Positions 48,822-56,367 of a DNA stretch of 64,000 bases are shown one piece after another (the first letter of the stretch is position 1; every line of letters begins with the position of its first letter). The DNA comes from Nocardia vulneris (GTDB lineage Bacteria > Actinomycetota > Actinomycetes > Mycobacteriales > Mycobacteriaceae). Both the position numbers and the translations under genes were made by a program. Location of the stretch: positions 180,711-244,710 of the forward strand of contig NZ_BDCI01000022.1 of the NCBI RefSeq assembly GCF_001613425.1. The letters are read 5' to 3'. The notes under the pieces were generated by a model, which saw nothing but the letters and a program-made list of their open reading frames with translations, ran no database searches and was not told where the DNA came from.

Positions 48822-50387
48822 CTACGGTGCCGGTTCGCCGACCGCGTCACCCAGCGCGGCGAACTCGGGGTAGCTACCCGCTTGCGGAGCACCCCAGGTC
48901 TGCTGTGCCATGACCCGTAACGGCATGGTGATGGCGGCGGCGATCTGTTCGGGCGTACGCACCGTCGGGTCGTCGCACCACACGAACAGCCCGGAGCCCA
49001 GGTGGTGCGTGCTCTGCTGCGGATCGAGGCGGCTGCCGTCGACGAACAGCGACGGATCCCACAGGTGATAGGTGAGGGGCGCGGGCACGTTGCCCGCCGA
49101 CACCGGCCCGCCCGCGACGAAGTAGGTCGGCGTGAACGCGGCGTTGCGCACCTCGTGCCCGGCCGCGACGAGATCGGCTGGGCTGCGCGCGTTTCCGAAG
49201 TACGGCAGCGGCAGCTGCGGTATGCCCGCCCGGCTCCAGTAGTCGATCACGATGTCGGCGCCGAGGGCGAGGGTGCCCGCGCCCGCGTGCAGTCCGTCGT
49301 TCCAGATGCGCGGGCGCTTGCCGTGCGCGCGGACGATATCCGCACCCCAGTTGATCAGGCCGAGAAAAGCGTCGACCGGCTGGGCGTCGGGCCCGTAGGT
49401 CGCACGGGCGTAGGCACCGAGCTGCGGATACTCGTCGTAGCCTGCCACCTGCGCGCCGTCGAGCAGGAACTCGTCCGCGCCGAGATGCCAATAGCGGCCG
49501 GGGAACAGCGGCAGGAACTCTTCCAGGATGTCGCGCATCAGGTCATAGCTGCGCGGATCGGCGATGTCGATCGCCGCGTCGGAGACCTTGCCGCTCGCAC
49601 TGCGCAACTTCAGCTCGGGGTGCGCGGCCAGAATGCCGTTCATGTGGCCAGGGAAGTCCACCTCGGGCACGATCTCGACCTGGTGCCGGGCCGCGTACGC
49701 GATCAGGTCACGGAGGTCTTGCTGCGAATAGTGCTGTGCGGCGGTGATTTCCGGATGTCGCGCGCTTTCGAGCCGGAACCCGAAGGTGTCCGAGAAGTGC
49801 AGGTGCAGCAGATTCAGCTTCAGCTGACCCATGCGGCGGATCTGCGCGCGCAACAGCTCCACCGGCAGGAACTCGCGGCCGACGTCCAACATCAGGCTGC
49901 GCTCGCGATAGCGCGGCCAATCCGTCACGGTGCCACCGGGTATCGCGGGCTGCCCGCGCAACATCTGCAGAGCCGACCTGGTGGCGTAGAACGCGCCCGC
50001 CGCGGCCGCGCCGCGCAGCTCCAGCGTCTCGCCGACCGAGATGCGGTAGGCCTCGGGGGTTTCCGGGGCGTCCGGTATCGGCCCGGTGGTCAGGACGATA
50101 TCGCCCGCGCCGCCTGCCGTGCCGGGTTGCGCGCGGACGTCGCGACCGGTGAAGACTTGCAGTGCGGCCGCGAAATCCGTTGCGGTGTCCTGCAAATCGG
50201 GTTCGGCGTAGTGCACGAGCACCTGCGGGCCGAGGCGGAACGCCGCACCGCCGGCGTGCCATGCCTGTACAGACGGCAACGTCCGCGGGAAAGTGTGTTC
50301 GGCGGTGGCCGGTGGCGCGCCGCCGACCACCAGCCCGGCCGCGACCAGCACCGCAGTCACACCCACAGCCGTCGTCCGCATCGACAT
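48822..50387 (-). CDS. Secreted GH20 beta-N-acetylhexosaminidase
   Basis: 521 residues with a signal peptide (VTAVLVAAGLVVGGAPPATA). A GH20b N-terminal domain is followed by the GH20 barrel: PRYRERSLMLDVGREFLPVE, LHLHFSDTFGFRLES, EVDFPGHMNGILAAHPEL and the catalytic pair in WHLGADEFLLDG. The family releases terminal GlcNAc from chitin or glycans. It is downstream of purH and separated from it by a long hairpin, so it is probably transcribed independently. Confidence 0.92.
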   Translation of the reverse strand: MSMRTTAVGVTAVLVAAGLVVGGAPPATAEHTFPRTLPSVQAWHAGGAAFRLGPQVLVHYAEPDLQDTATDFAAALQVFTGRDVRAQPGTAGGAGDIVLTTGPIPDAPETPEAYRISVGETLELRGAAAAGAFYATRSALQMLRGQPAIPGGTVTDWPRYRERSLMLDVGREFLPVELLRAQIRRMGQLKLNLLHLHFSDTFGFRLESARHPEITAAQHYSQQDLRDLIAYAARHQVEIVPEVDFPGHMNGILAAHPELKLRSASGKVSDAAIDIADPRSYDLMRDILEEFLPLFPGRYWHLGADEFLLDGAQVAGYDEYPQLGAYARATYGPDAQPVDAFLGLINWGADIVRAHGKRPRIWNDGLHAGAGTLALGADIVIDYWSRAGIPQLPLPYFGNARSPADLVAAGHEVRNAAFTPTYFVAGGPVSAGNVPAPLTYHLWDPSLFVDGSRLDPQQSTHHLGSGLFVWCDDPTVRTPEQIAAAITMPLRVMAQQTWGAPQAGSYPEFAALGDAVGEPAP

Positions 50388-50406
50388 GTGGCCACTCTAC
50401 GAACTC

Positions 50407-50470
50407 GCGCGCCCTTCGCTGCCCGTATCCCGAAGCACAGGCGATTCGGGCGGCGAAGCGAAGGGCGCGC
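50407..50470 (-). terminator. Long hairpin downstream of purH
   Basis: Outer arms GCGCGCCCTTCGCT and exact complement enclose about 36 nt containing an inner CCCGAA/TTCGGG stem. It lies between the purH stop and the hexosaminidase start. Confidence 0.7.
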
Positions 50471-50481
50471 GGCGGACTCGA

Positions 50482-52065
50482 CTAGTGGGCGAAGTGCCGT
50501 GACCCGGTCAGGTACAGCGTGACGCCCGCTTCCCGGGCCAAGTCGATGGTCTCCTGGTCGCGCACCGACCCACCCGGCTGCACGATCGCCCGTACCCCGG
50601 CCTGGATGAGCTGTTGCGGGCCGTCCGGGAACGGGAAGAACGCGTCCGAGGCCGCGACCGAGCCCTTGGCCCGATCACCCGCGCGCTGCACGGCCAACTG
50701 CACCGCGTCCACCCGGTTCACCTGACCCATGCCGACGCCGACCGAGGCGCCGTCGTGGGCCAGCAGGATCGCATTGGATTTCACCGCCCGGCAGGCGCGC
50801 CAAGCGAATTCGAGGTCGGCCAGCGTCTCGGCGTCGGCCGCCGCGCCCGCCACCAGCGTCCAGTTGGCCGGGTCGTCGCCTGCGGCATCGAGGATGTCGC
50901 GCTGCTGCAGCAGCGCGCCGCCGCTGATCGGGCGCAGCTCGGCGCCTGCCCGGCGCGGCGGCTCGGCGACCAGGATGCGCACGTTCTTCTTGCGCTGCAA
51001 CACTTCCACCGCGCCGTCGGCGTAGGCGGGGGCCACGATCACCTCGGTGAAGATCTCGGCGACCTGCTCGGCCAACTCGACGGTGACCTCGCGGTTGGCC
51101 GCGATCACCCCGCCGAAGGCGCTCACCGGATCACACGCGTGCGCCTTGCGATGGGCCTCGGCGATATCGGCGCCCACCGCGATGCCACACGGGTTGGCGT
51201 GCTTGATGATCGCCACGGTCGGACCGGTGTGGTCGTAGGCGGCGCGCCACGCGGCGTCGGCATCGGTGTAGTTGTTGTACGACATCTCCTTACCGTGCAA
51301 CTGACGTGCCTGCGCGAGACCGGCGCTGCCGCCGTTGTCGGTGTACAGCGCCGCCGCCTGGTGCGGGTTCTCGCCGTAACGCAGCACGGCAGCGCGCTCC
51401 CAGGTGCCGCCGAGCCAGCCGGGGAATTGCTCGCCCGCCTCGGCGGGCGCCTGCGCCACACCGGGCACGAGCACCGAGGTCAGCCAGCTCGCCACCGCGA
51501 CGTCGTAGCTTGCCGTGTGCTGAAAAGCCTTGGCCGCCAGCGCCGTCCGCTCGGGCAAGGTGAACCCGCCGGACTGTGCCGCGGCGAGCACCCGGTCGTA
51601 GTCGCCGCTGTCCACGACGACCGCGACGGACGGATGGTTCTTCGCGGCCGCCCGCACCATCGACGGCCCGCCGATGTCGATCTGCTCGACGCACTCGTCC
51701 GGAGTCGCGCCGCTGGCGACCGTCGCGGTGAACGGGTAGAGGTTCACCACCACCAATTCGAACGCCGCCACACCGAGTTCGGCCAGCTGATCGGCGTGCT
51801 CCTGCTTGCGCAGGTCGGCGAGAATGCCCGCGTGCACCCGCGGGTGCAGCGTCTTCACCCGCCCGTCGAGGGTCTCCGGAAAACCGGTGAGCTCCTCGAC
51901 CTTGGTCACCGGGATACCGGCGTCGGCGATCTTGCTCGCGGTGGAGCCGGTCGAGACCAGCTCGATGCCCGCGGCGTGCAGACCGGTCGCGAGTTCGACG
52001 AGGCCGGTCTTGTCGTAGACACTCACCAGGGCCCGGCGCAACGGCTTGCGCTCATACTCGCTCAT
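50482..52065 (-). CDS. purH: Bifunctional AICAR transformylase / IMP cyclohydrolase
   Basis: 527 residues. The N-terminal MGS-like IMP cyclohydrolase domain (RALVSVYDKTGLVELATGLH, STGSTASKIADAGIPVTKVE) is followed by the transformylase domain with HGKEMSYNNYTDADAAWRAA, IIKHANPCGIAVG and PGGSVRDQETIDLA. It catalyses the last two steps of purine synthesis. The start overlaps the purN end by 14 bp, giving a purN-purH operon as in mycobacteria. Confidence 0.97.
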   Translation of the reverse strand: MSEYERKPLRRALVSVYDKTGLVELATGLHAAGIELVSTGSTASKIADAGIPVTKVEELTGFPETLDGRVKTLHPRVHAGILADLRKQEHADQLAELGVAAFELVVVNLYPFTATVASGATPDECVEQIDIGGPSMVRAAAKNHPSVAVVVDSGDYDRVLAAAQSGGFTLPERTALAAKAFQHTASYDVAVASWLTSVLVPGVAQAPAEAGEQFPGWLGGTWERAAVLRYGENPHQAAALYTDNGGSAGLAQARQLHGKEMSYNNYTDADAAWRAAYDHTGPTVAIIKHANPCGIAVGADIAEAHRKAHACDPVSAFGGVIAANREVTVELAEQVAEIFTEVIVAPAYADGAVEVLQRKKNVRILVAEPPRRAGAELRPISGGALLQQRDILDAAGDDPANWTLVAGAAADAETLADLEFAWRACRAVKSNAILLAHDGASVGVGMGQVNRVDAVQLAVQRAGDRAKGSVAASDAFFPFPDGPQQLIQAGVRAIVQPGGSVRDQETIDLAREAGVTLYLTGSRHFAH

Positions 52066-52702
52066 CAGGGATTACTGCCTTTCGTCCGTCGGAAACAATG
52101 CCCCGCGTCGCGGCGGCGGCGACCACCTGCGCCAGCAACCGCCGTTCGACAACCTTGATGCGCTCGTGCAGGCTCGCCTCGTCGTCGTCGGGCAGCACCG
52201 GCACCGCCTCCTGCGCGAGGATCGGGCCGGTGTCGACGCCCGCGTCGACCAGGTGCACGGTCGAGCCGGTGACCCGCACGCCGTAGGCGAGCGCGTCACG
52301 TACCCCGTGCGCGCCGGCGAAGGCGGGCAGCAGCGCGGGATGGGTGTTGATGATCCGGCCGCCGAAGCGCCCGAGGAAGCGCGCGCCGAGAATCTTCATG
52401 AACCCGGCGGAAACCACGAGATCGGGCGCGTACCCCGCGACCGCGTCGGTGAGCGCGGCATCCCAGGCGGCGCGATCGGGAAACTCGTTCAGCGCCACCC
52501 GGAAATGCGGCACGCCCGCCGCTTCGGCATGCGCGGTCGCCGGACAGGGACGGTCGACCCCGACGGCGACGATCCGCGCCGGGAAGTCGGCGGCGGTGGC
52601 CGCGTCGAGCAGCGCGCGCAGCAGCGATCCGGTGCCCGAGGCGAGCACGACTACGGTCGCCGGCGTCGCGGTGGGGGTCCACCGGACAGTGGGCGACGCC
52701 AC
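52052..52702 (-). CDS. purN: Phosphoribosylglycinamide formyltransferase
   Basis: 216 residues from GTG 52702; an ORF extends far upstream but is out of character. It shows VVVLASGTGSLLRALLDAAT, VSAGFMKILGARFL, the catalytic INTHPALLPAFAGAHGVRDA and TGSTVHLVDAGVDTGPILAQ. It transfers formyl from 10-formyl-THF to GAR in purine synthesis. The start is uncertain because no good ribosome-binding site is seen. Confidence 0.93.
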   Translation of the reverse strand: MASPTVRWTPTATPATVVVLASGTGSLLRALLDAATAADFPARIVAVGVDRPCPATAHAEAAGVPHFRVALNEFPDRAAWDAALTDAVAGYAPDLVVSAGFMKILGARFLGRFGGRIINTHPALLPAFAGAHGVRDALAYGVRVTGSTVHLVDAGVDTGPILAQEAVPVLPDDDEASLHERIKVVERRLLAQVVAAAATRGIVSDGRKAVIPDERV

Positions 52703-52800
52703 GGGGTCGGCGGCCGGCGAAGGCGGCGGGGTGGGTGAGCTCAGGGCTCTACTCCTGCGGTCGATCGGACGGCGGTCGGAACGGCTCCGCCGGGTAGAGC

Positions 52801-54309
52801 CTAACGACCGTCTACCCGGTGACTTTCCGGCAGGTCCGCCTCGACCACCTCGGCATCGACGATGTCCGGTGTGGTATTTGCGCCGGGGGCGCGCACCGTC
52901 TCGATGGACGTCTGTTCCTCGACGAGTTCGCCGTCCAGCGCCTCGTCCGGATCCTGGTACGGATAGTCGTCGTACTCGTCGTCGAGGTATTCGCGGTCGT
53001 CGTCCGCGTAGTGATCGTCGGCGTAGTAATCGTCTTCGTAGTCGTCGGCGTAGTAGTCGTGCTCGTCGTACGGATCGGTGTAGTCCGCGGGCGCGGCGCC
53101 GACCGGGACGAGGAACCAGCGCGCGAACGCCAGGCCGGCATACCCGGGGACCGCCAGCCAGGCGAAGGTGACGGCGGCGAAGATCGGCAGGTCCAGTCCG
53201 ACCCGGCCGAAGGTGCCGAGTTCGCCGCCGGCCACCGCCGCGAGCAGCACCAGCACCAGGGTCGCCAGCGCGGCCGAGCTCAGTGTGGCCCACGGCGCGC
53301 CGATCCGGTCGGTCGAGCGCCGCGCGAGATCGAGCCCGCCGAGGACCCCGATCCCCGCCGGGATCAGCAGCAGCACCGGCCACCAGGCGGGCGCGGGTCC
53401 GGTCGGCACCGCCACCAGCAGCGGCAGTGCCGGGATCGGCCCGCCCACCACGGCGAACAGGCCGAACGAGGCGGCACCGATCTGCGCGGTCGAGCCGACG
53501 AGCACACCGACCGCCTGCACCACCAGATTCGGCAGATAAGCCAGCGAGAGCAGAGTCAGCCCGAGCACGCCCGCAGCGTTGCCGGCCCCGGCGTAGGTAT
53601 CACCGACCCGCGAGACGTGCAGCAGAAACGACACGAGCGTGAGCACCGTCGCACAGCCGACCAGGCGCAGCACCGCACGACCGGCCCCGTACATTCCGGA
53701 GATCGCCCAATCCGGCAGGCGCAGCAGCGCGAAGACCCCGCGCCGGTTGGCGGTCGCGATCCCGCCAAGGGCCGCAACCAGATACAGCCCGGCGACCCAC
53801 GCGAAGGCGGCGAGCGTGTTCGGCGGTTGCAACGCGACGACGCCGGAGGCGTCCTCGGCGACCGCGAGACAGATGGCCGTGATCAGCAGGGGTCCGGCCA
53901 GTGCGGCGCCGACGATCCAGCCGAGATCGGCTCGGGTACTGCCGGGTTCGACCGCTCGTGCGCATTCGCGCCCGGCCAGCCAGACCACGAGCGCCGTCGG
54001 CAGCAACGGCAGCAGGCCGAGCGAGGTCTTGCCGATCACCAGCGGAACCTGATGCACGCCAAGCCATCCCGCGGCGATGGCACCCGAGGTGCCGGCCAGA
54101 TTGCTGCCCGAGGAGAACAGGGCGGCGAGCATGAGGACGATGATCGCGGTGAGCGCGTAGGCGGTCGGTCGCCCGGCGATCAGCACGAGGACCCGGGCCC
54201 GTTCCGGGGTCAACGACAGAAACCCGGCCCCTTCGGCGTCGGCGTGCGGTTCCGGCACACCGCGGGACTCGGCGGTCCGGCGCGCAAGGGAGTTCCTGGG
54301 GGCGTTCAT
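52801..54309 (-). CDS. perM: PerM-like polytopic membrane protein (DUF6350)
   Basis: 502 residues with about ten membrane helices (for example LTAIIVLMLAALFSSGSNLA and GLLPLLPTALVVWLAG) and an extremely acidic cytoplasmic tail rich in Asp and Tyr (DEHDYYADDYEDDYYADDHY). Position just upstream of purN is that of Rv0955 (PerM), an integral membrane protein needed for cell division and persistence in M. tuberculosis. The acidic tail could contact the divisome. The name rests on synteny and topology. Confidence 0.8.
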   Translation of the reverse strand: MNAPRNSLARRTAESRGVPEPHADAEGAGFLSLTPERARVLVLIAGRPTAYALTAIIVLMLAALFSSGSNLAGTSGAIAAGWLGVHQVPLVIGKTSLGLLPLLPTALVVWLAGRECARAVEPGSTRADLGWIVGAALAGPLLITAICLAVAEDASGVVALQPPNTLAAFAWVAGLYLVAALGGIATANRRGVFALLRLPDWAISGMYGAGRAVLRLVGCATVLTLVSFLLHVSRVGDTYAGAGNAAGVLGLTLLSLAYLPNLVVQAVGVLVGSTAQIGAASFGLFAVVGGPIPALPLLVAVPTGPAPAWWPVLLLIPAGIGVLGGLDLARRSTDRIGAPWATLSSAALATLVLVLLAAVAGGELGTFGRVGLDLPIFAAVTFAWLAVPGYAGLAFARWFLVPVGAAPADYTDPYDEHDYYADDYEDDYYADDHYADDDREYLDDEYDDYPYQDPDEALDGELVEEQTSIETVRAPGANTTPDIVDAEVVEADLPESHRVDGR

Positions 54310-54381
54310 GACAATTCAGCGTGGCAGCTTCCCCGGCGCGAGCGGGTCAGGCGCGCCGCGAACTCGCGCCGGGAAGGACTG

Positions 54382-55461
54382 CTACTTGTTGTCTTCGGAC
54401 GGCCGGAACGCCTGGGTGGCGTCGGAGGCCGGATCGCCGCTCTGCTCCCCGCCGAACGGCTGCGGAGCCTGCTGCGCACCCGGCTGGCTCGGCTGCCCGT
54501 AGTTCGACGCACCGTACGGCGACTGCTGGGCGGGCTGCTGGGTCGAGCCGAAATGCTGCGTGGCGCCCTCGTCCGGGCGGGCCTGCGGCACGCTCGGCTG
54601 ACTCTGGCCGTACGGCGAACCCTGCTGCGCCGCACCGAAAGCCGTGGTCGGCTGGCCGTAGGACGGCTGCTGGCCGTAGGACTGGCCCGGCTGCTGACCG
54701 TAGGCGGGCTGGCCCGGCTGGCTCTGGCCGTACGGCGAAGCCTGCTGTGCCGCACCATAACCGGCCTGCTGGCCATAAGGAGACTGCTGGCCGTACGACT
54801 GGGCGGGCTGCTGCTGCCCGTAACCCTGCTGCTGACCGTAGCCGGGCTGGCTCTGGCCGAACGACGCGCCGGGCTGCTGCTGGCCGTAACCGCCCTGGGC
54901 GTAACCCTGCGTCGCCGGCGCGGCCGGACGCGGCGCGGGGGCCTTGACGATGCCCGATTCGAACAGCACCGCGCCGATCGCCAGCGCGGCCTGCGCGAAG
55001 GCGAGCACGAGCAGGATGTAGGCGCCCCACTTCAGCTCGATACCGTCACTGAGCGTGAACGAGTGCAGCAGCAGCGCGAGGAAACCCGCGGTGGACCCGG
55101 CCGCGGCGGCCCCGGTCCAGCTCTGCTTCGGCAGCAGCGAGAGCGCGGCGAGCAGACCACCGAGCAGCAGGATGCCGAGCAGCGCGGCACCGGATGCCTC
55201 GAACAGGCTGGCGGTCTCGCTACCGGACACCCGGGTGCCGCCGAAGTCGACCGGCTTGGTGCCGATGTAGGGCACGAAACCGAGCAGGAAGTTGATCACA
55301 CCGAGCGCGGCGACACCGACCACCAGGAAGAACGGCAGACCCTTGGACTCAGCACCGGACGCGCTCGAGCCGGAGCTGGCACCACCTGCCGTCGAACCGA
55401 AGCTTGCGGATGTGGATGGCGCGGGTGTGTTGTACCCGGAGCCCCCGGACGGGTATGACAT
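54382..55461 (-). CDS. DUF5336 membrane protein with Gln/Tyr/Gly-rich tail (Rv0954-like)
   Basis: 359 residues. Four membrane helices lie between about 42 and 170 (FFLVVGVAALGVINFLLGFV, ASGAALLGILLLGGLLAALS and others). The last 170 residues are low-complexity YGQQQ/SPYGQSQP repeats, prone to phase separation or wall interaction. It matches the 34-kDa-antigen-like protein Rv0954 in topology and position, next to perM. Rv0954 is linked to the cell-division machinery in mycobacteria. Confidence 0.82.
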   Translation of the reverse strand: MSYPSGGSGYNTPAPSTSASFGSTAGGASSGSSASGAESKGLPFFLVVGVAALGVINFLLGFVPYIGTKPVDFGGTRVSGSETASLFEASGAALLGILLLGGLLAALSLLPKQSWTGAAAAGSTAGFLALLLHSFTLSDGIELKWGAYILLVLAFAQAALAIGAVLFESGIVKAPAPRPAAPATQGYAQGGYGQQQPGASFGQSQPGYGQQQGYGQQQPAQSYGQQSPYGQQAGYGAAQQASPYGQSQPGQPAYGQQPGQSYGQQPSYGQPTTAFGAAQQGSPYGQSQPSVPQARPDEGATQHFGSTQQPAQQSPYGASNYGQPSQPGAQQAPQPFGGEQSGDPASDATQAFRPSEDNK

Positions 55462-55721
55462 GTCGTCGTCTCCTAGGTCGAGTCATACGTGGTCTGTGCT
55501 GGCTGGATCTTCTCCTGACGCTACTGCACTCGCCCGCCCAGGTCACCCTCAACGGACCGGCCGGACGGCTCGTTCGTTCGTTTCCGAGCAGGTCGCGGGC
55601 CGTTTGCCGACGGCAAGCACTACCTCGTGGAAGCAGTTCCCACGACCGTGTCCGGCCACGGACGCGCGACGGCCCGGAGCCGTGTCGCCGAACGGACACG
55701 ACGCCGGGCCAGAGCCACCCA

Positions 55722-55952
55722 TCAGTACTGCGGCTTGATGTACCACGACCCGGGGGCGCCCTCGCAGGTGTAGTCGGCCCATTCCCCGGACTCCATGCCG
55801 AGATTGCCCTGGCGCTCGCAGGTCGCCAGTTGCTCGTACGGGCCGAGGCCGATCTGCTCCGGCGCGGCCGCGGCGATGCCGTCGGTCAGTCCGGCGCCGA
55901 ACAGTCCGGCGAAGGTGAGTGCGGCGACGGCCGCGAAACGTGCGATGGTCAT
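55722..55952 (-). CDS. Small secreted two-cysteine protein A
   Basis: 76 residues with a signal peptide (MTIARFAAVAALTFAGLFGA, cleavage near AAAAP). The mature part contains ATCERQGNLGMESGEWADYT and CEGAPGSWYIKPQY. It shares the pattern C-x-RxGNxGxExGEWxDxxC-x-G with the next gene. No known function. Confidence 0.7.
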   Translation of the reverse strand: MTIARFAAVAALTFAGLFGAGLTDGIAAAAPEQIGLGPYEQLATCERQGNLGMESGEWADYTCEGAPGSWYIKPQY

Positions 55953-55998
55953 ATCGAATTCCTTCGTGGTCGGGTCGGATGGCGCTGACGTGCGCAGG

Positions 55999-56259
55999 TC
56001 AGCGCGGGACGAGTCGCCAGGCGCCGTAGCTGCCGACGCAGTCGAAGTCCTGCCACTCGCCGGCCTCGACGCCCTGATTACCGCGGCCGAGGCACTGGTG
56101 CTCGTATTCGAACGGGCCGAGGTTGCCGGGGACCGCGGGGGCGGCCGAGCCGCTGTCGAACGGGCCCGCGTGCGCGGGGGCGAGGGTGCCGAGCAAGCCG
56201 GCGACGGTCAGTGCGGCGGTCGCGGCGACGCGTGCGGCCGCGATGCGGGGAGTGGTCAT
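55999..56259 (-). CDS. Small secreted two-cysteine protein B
   Basis: 86 residues, signal peptide MTTPRIAAARVAATAALTVA with cleavage after AHA. The mature part has HQCLGRGNQGVEAGEWQDFD and CVGSYGAWRLVPR, clearly a paralogue of protein A 47 bp away. Both probably have one disulfide. Function unknown. Confidence 0.7.
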   Translation of the reverse strand: MTTPRIAAARVAATAALTVAGLLGTLAPAHAGPFDSGSAAPAVPGNLGPFEYEHQCLGRGNQGVEAGEWQDFDCVGSYGAWRLVPR

Positions 56260-56367
56260 GATGTGTGCTTCCTGTGCGGGTGTATGGCGTTGTGCGAACC
56301 AGACTCCCGGCCGCCCGTCTCAGCGCGGTTTCACCTGCATTTCACGAGGTAGGAAGCATTTTCACGA

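Noticed and set aside
52702..53383. Long N-terminal extension of PurN
   Set aside because: The extension is Arg/Gly-rich shadow sequence antisense-frame to perM and would exceed the normal family length by about 225 residues.
53000..55458. 879-residue plus-strand ORF across perM and the DUF5336 gene
   Set aside because: It is antisense to two well-supported genes with membrane helices and has no domain of its own.
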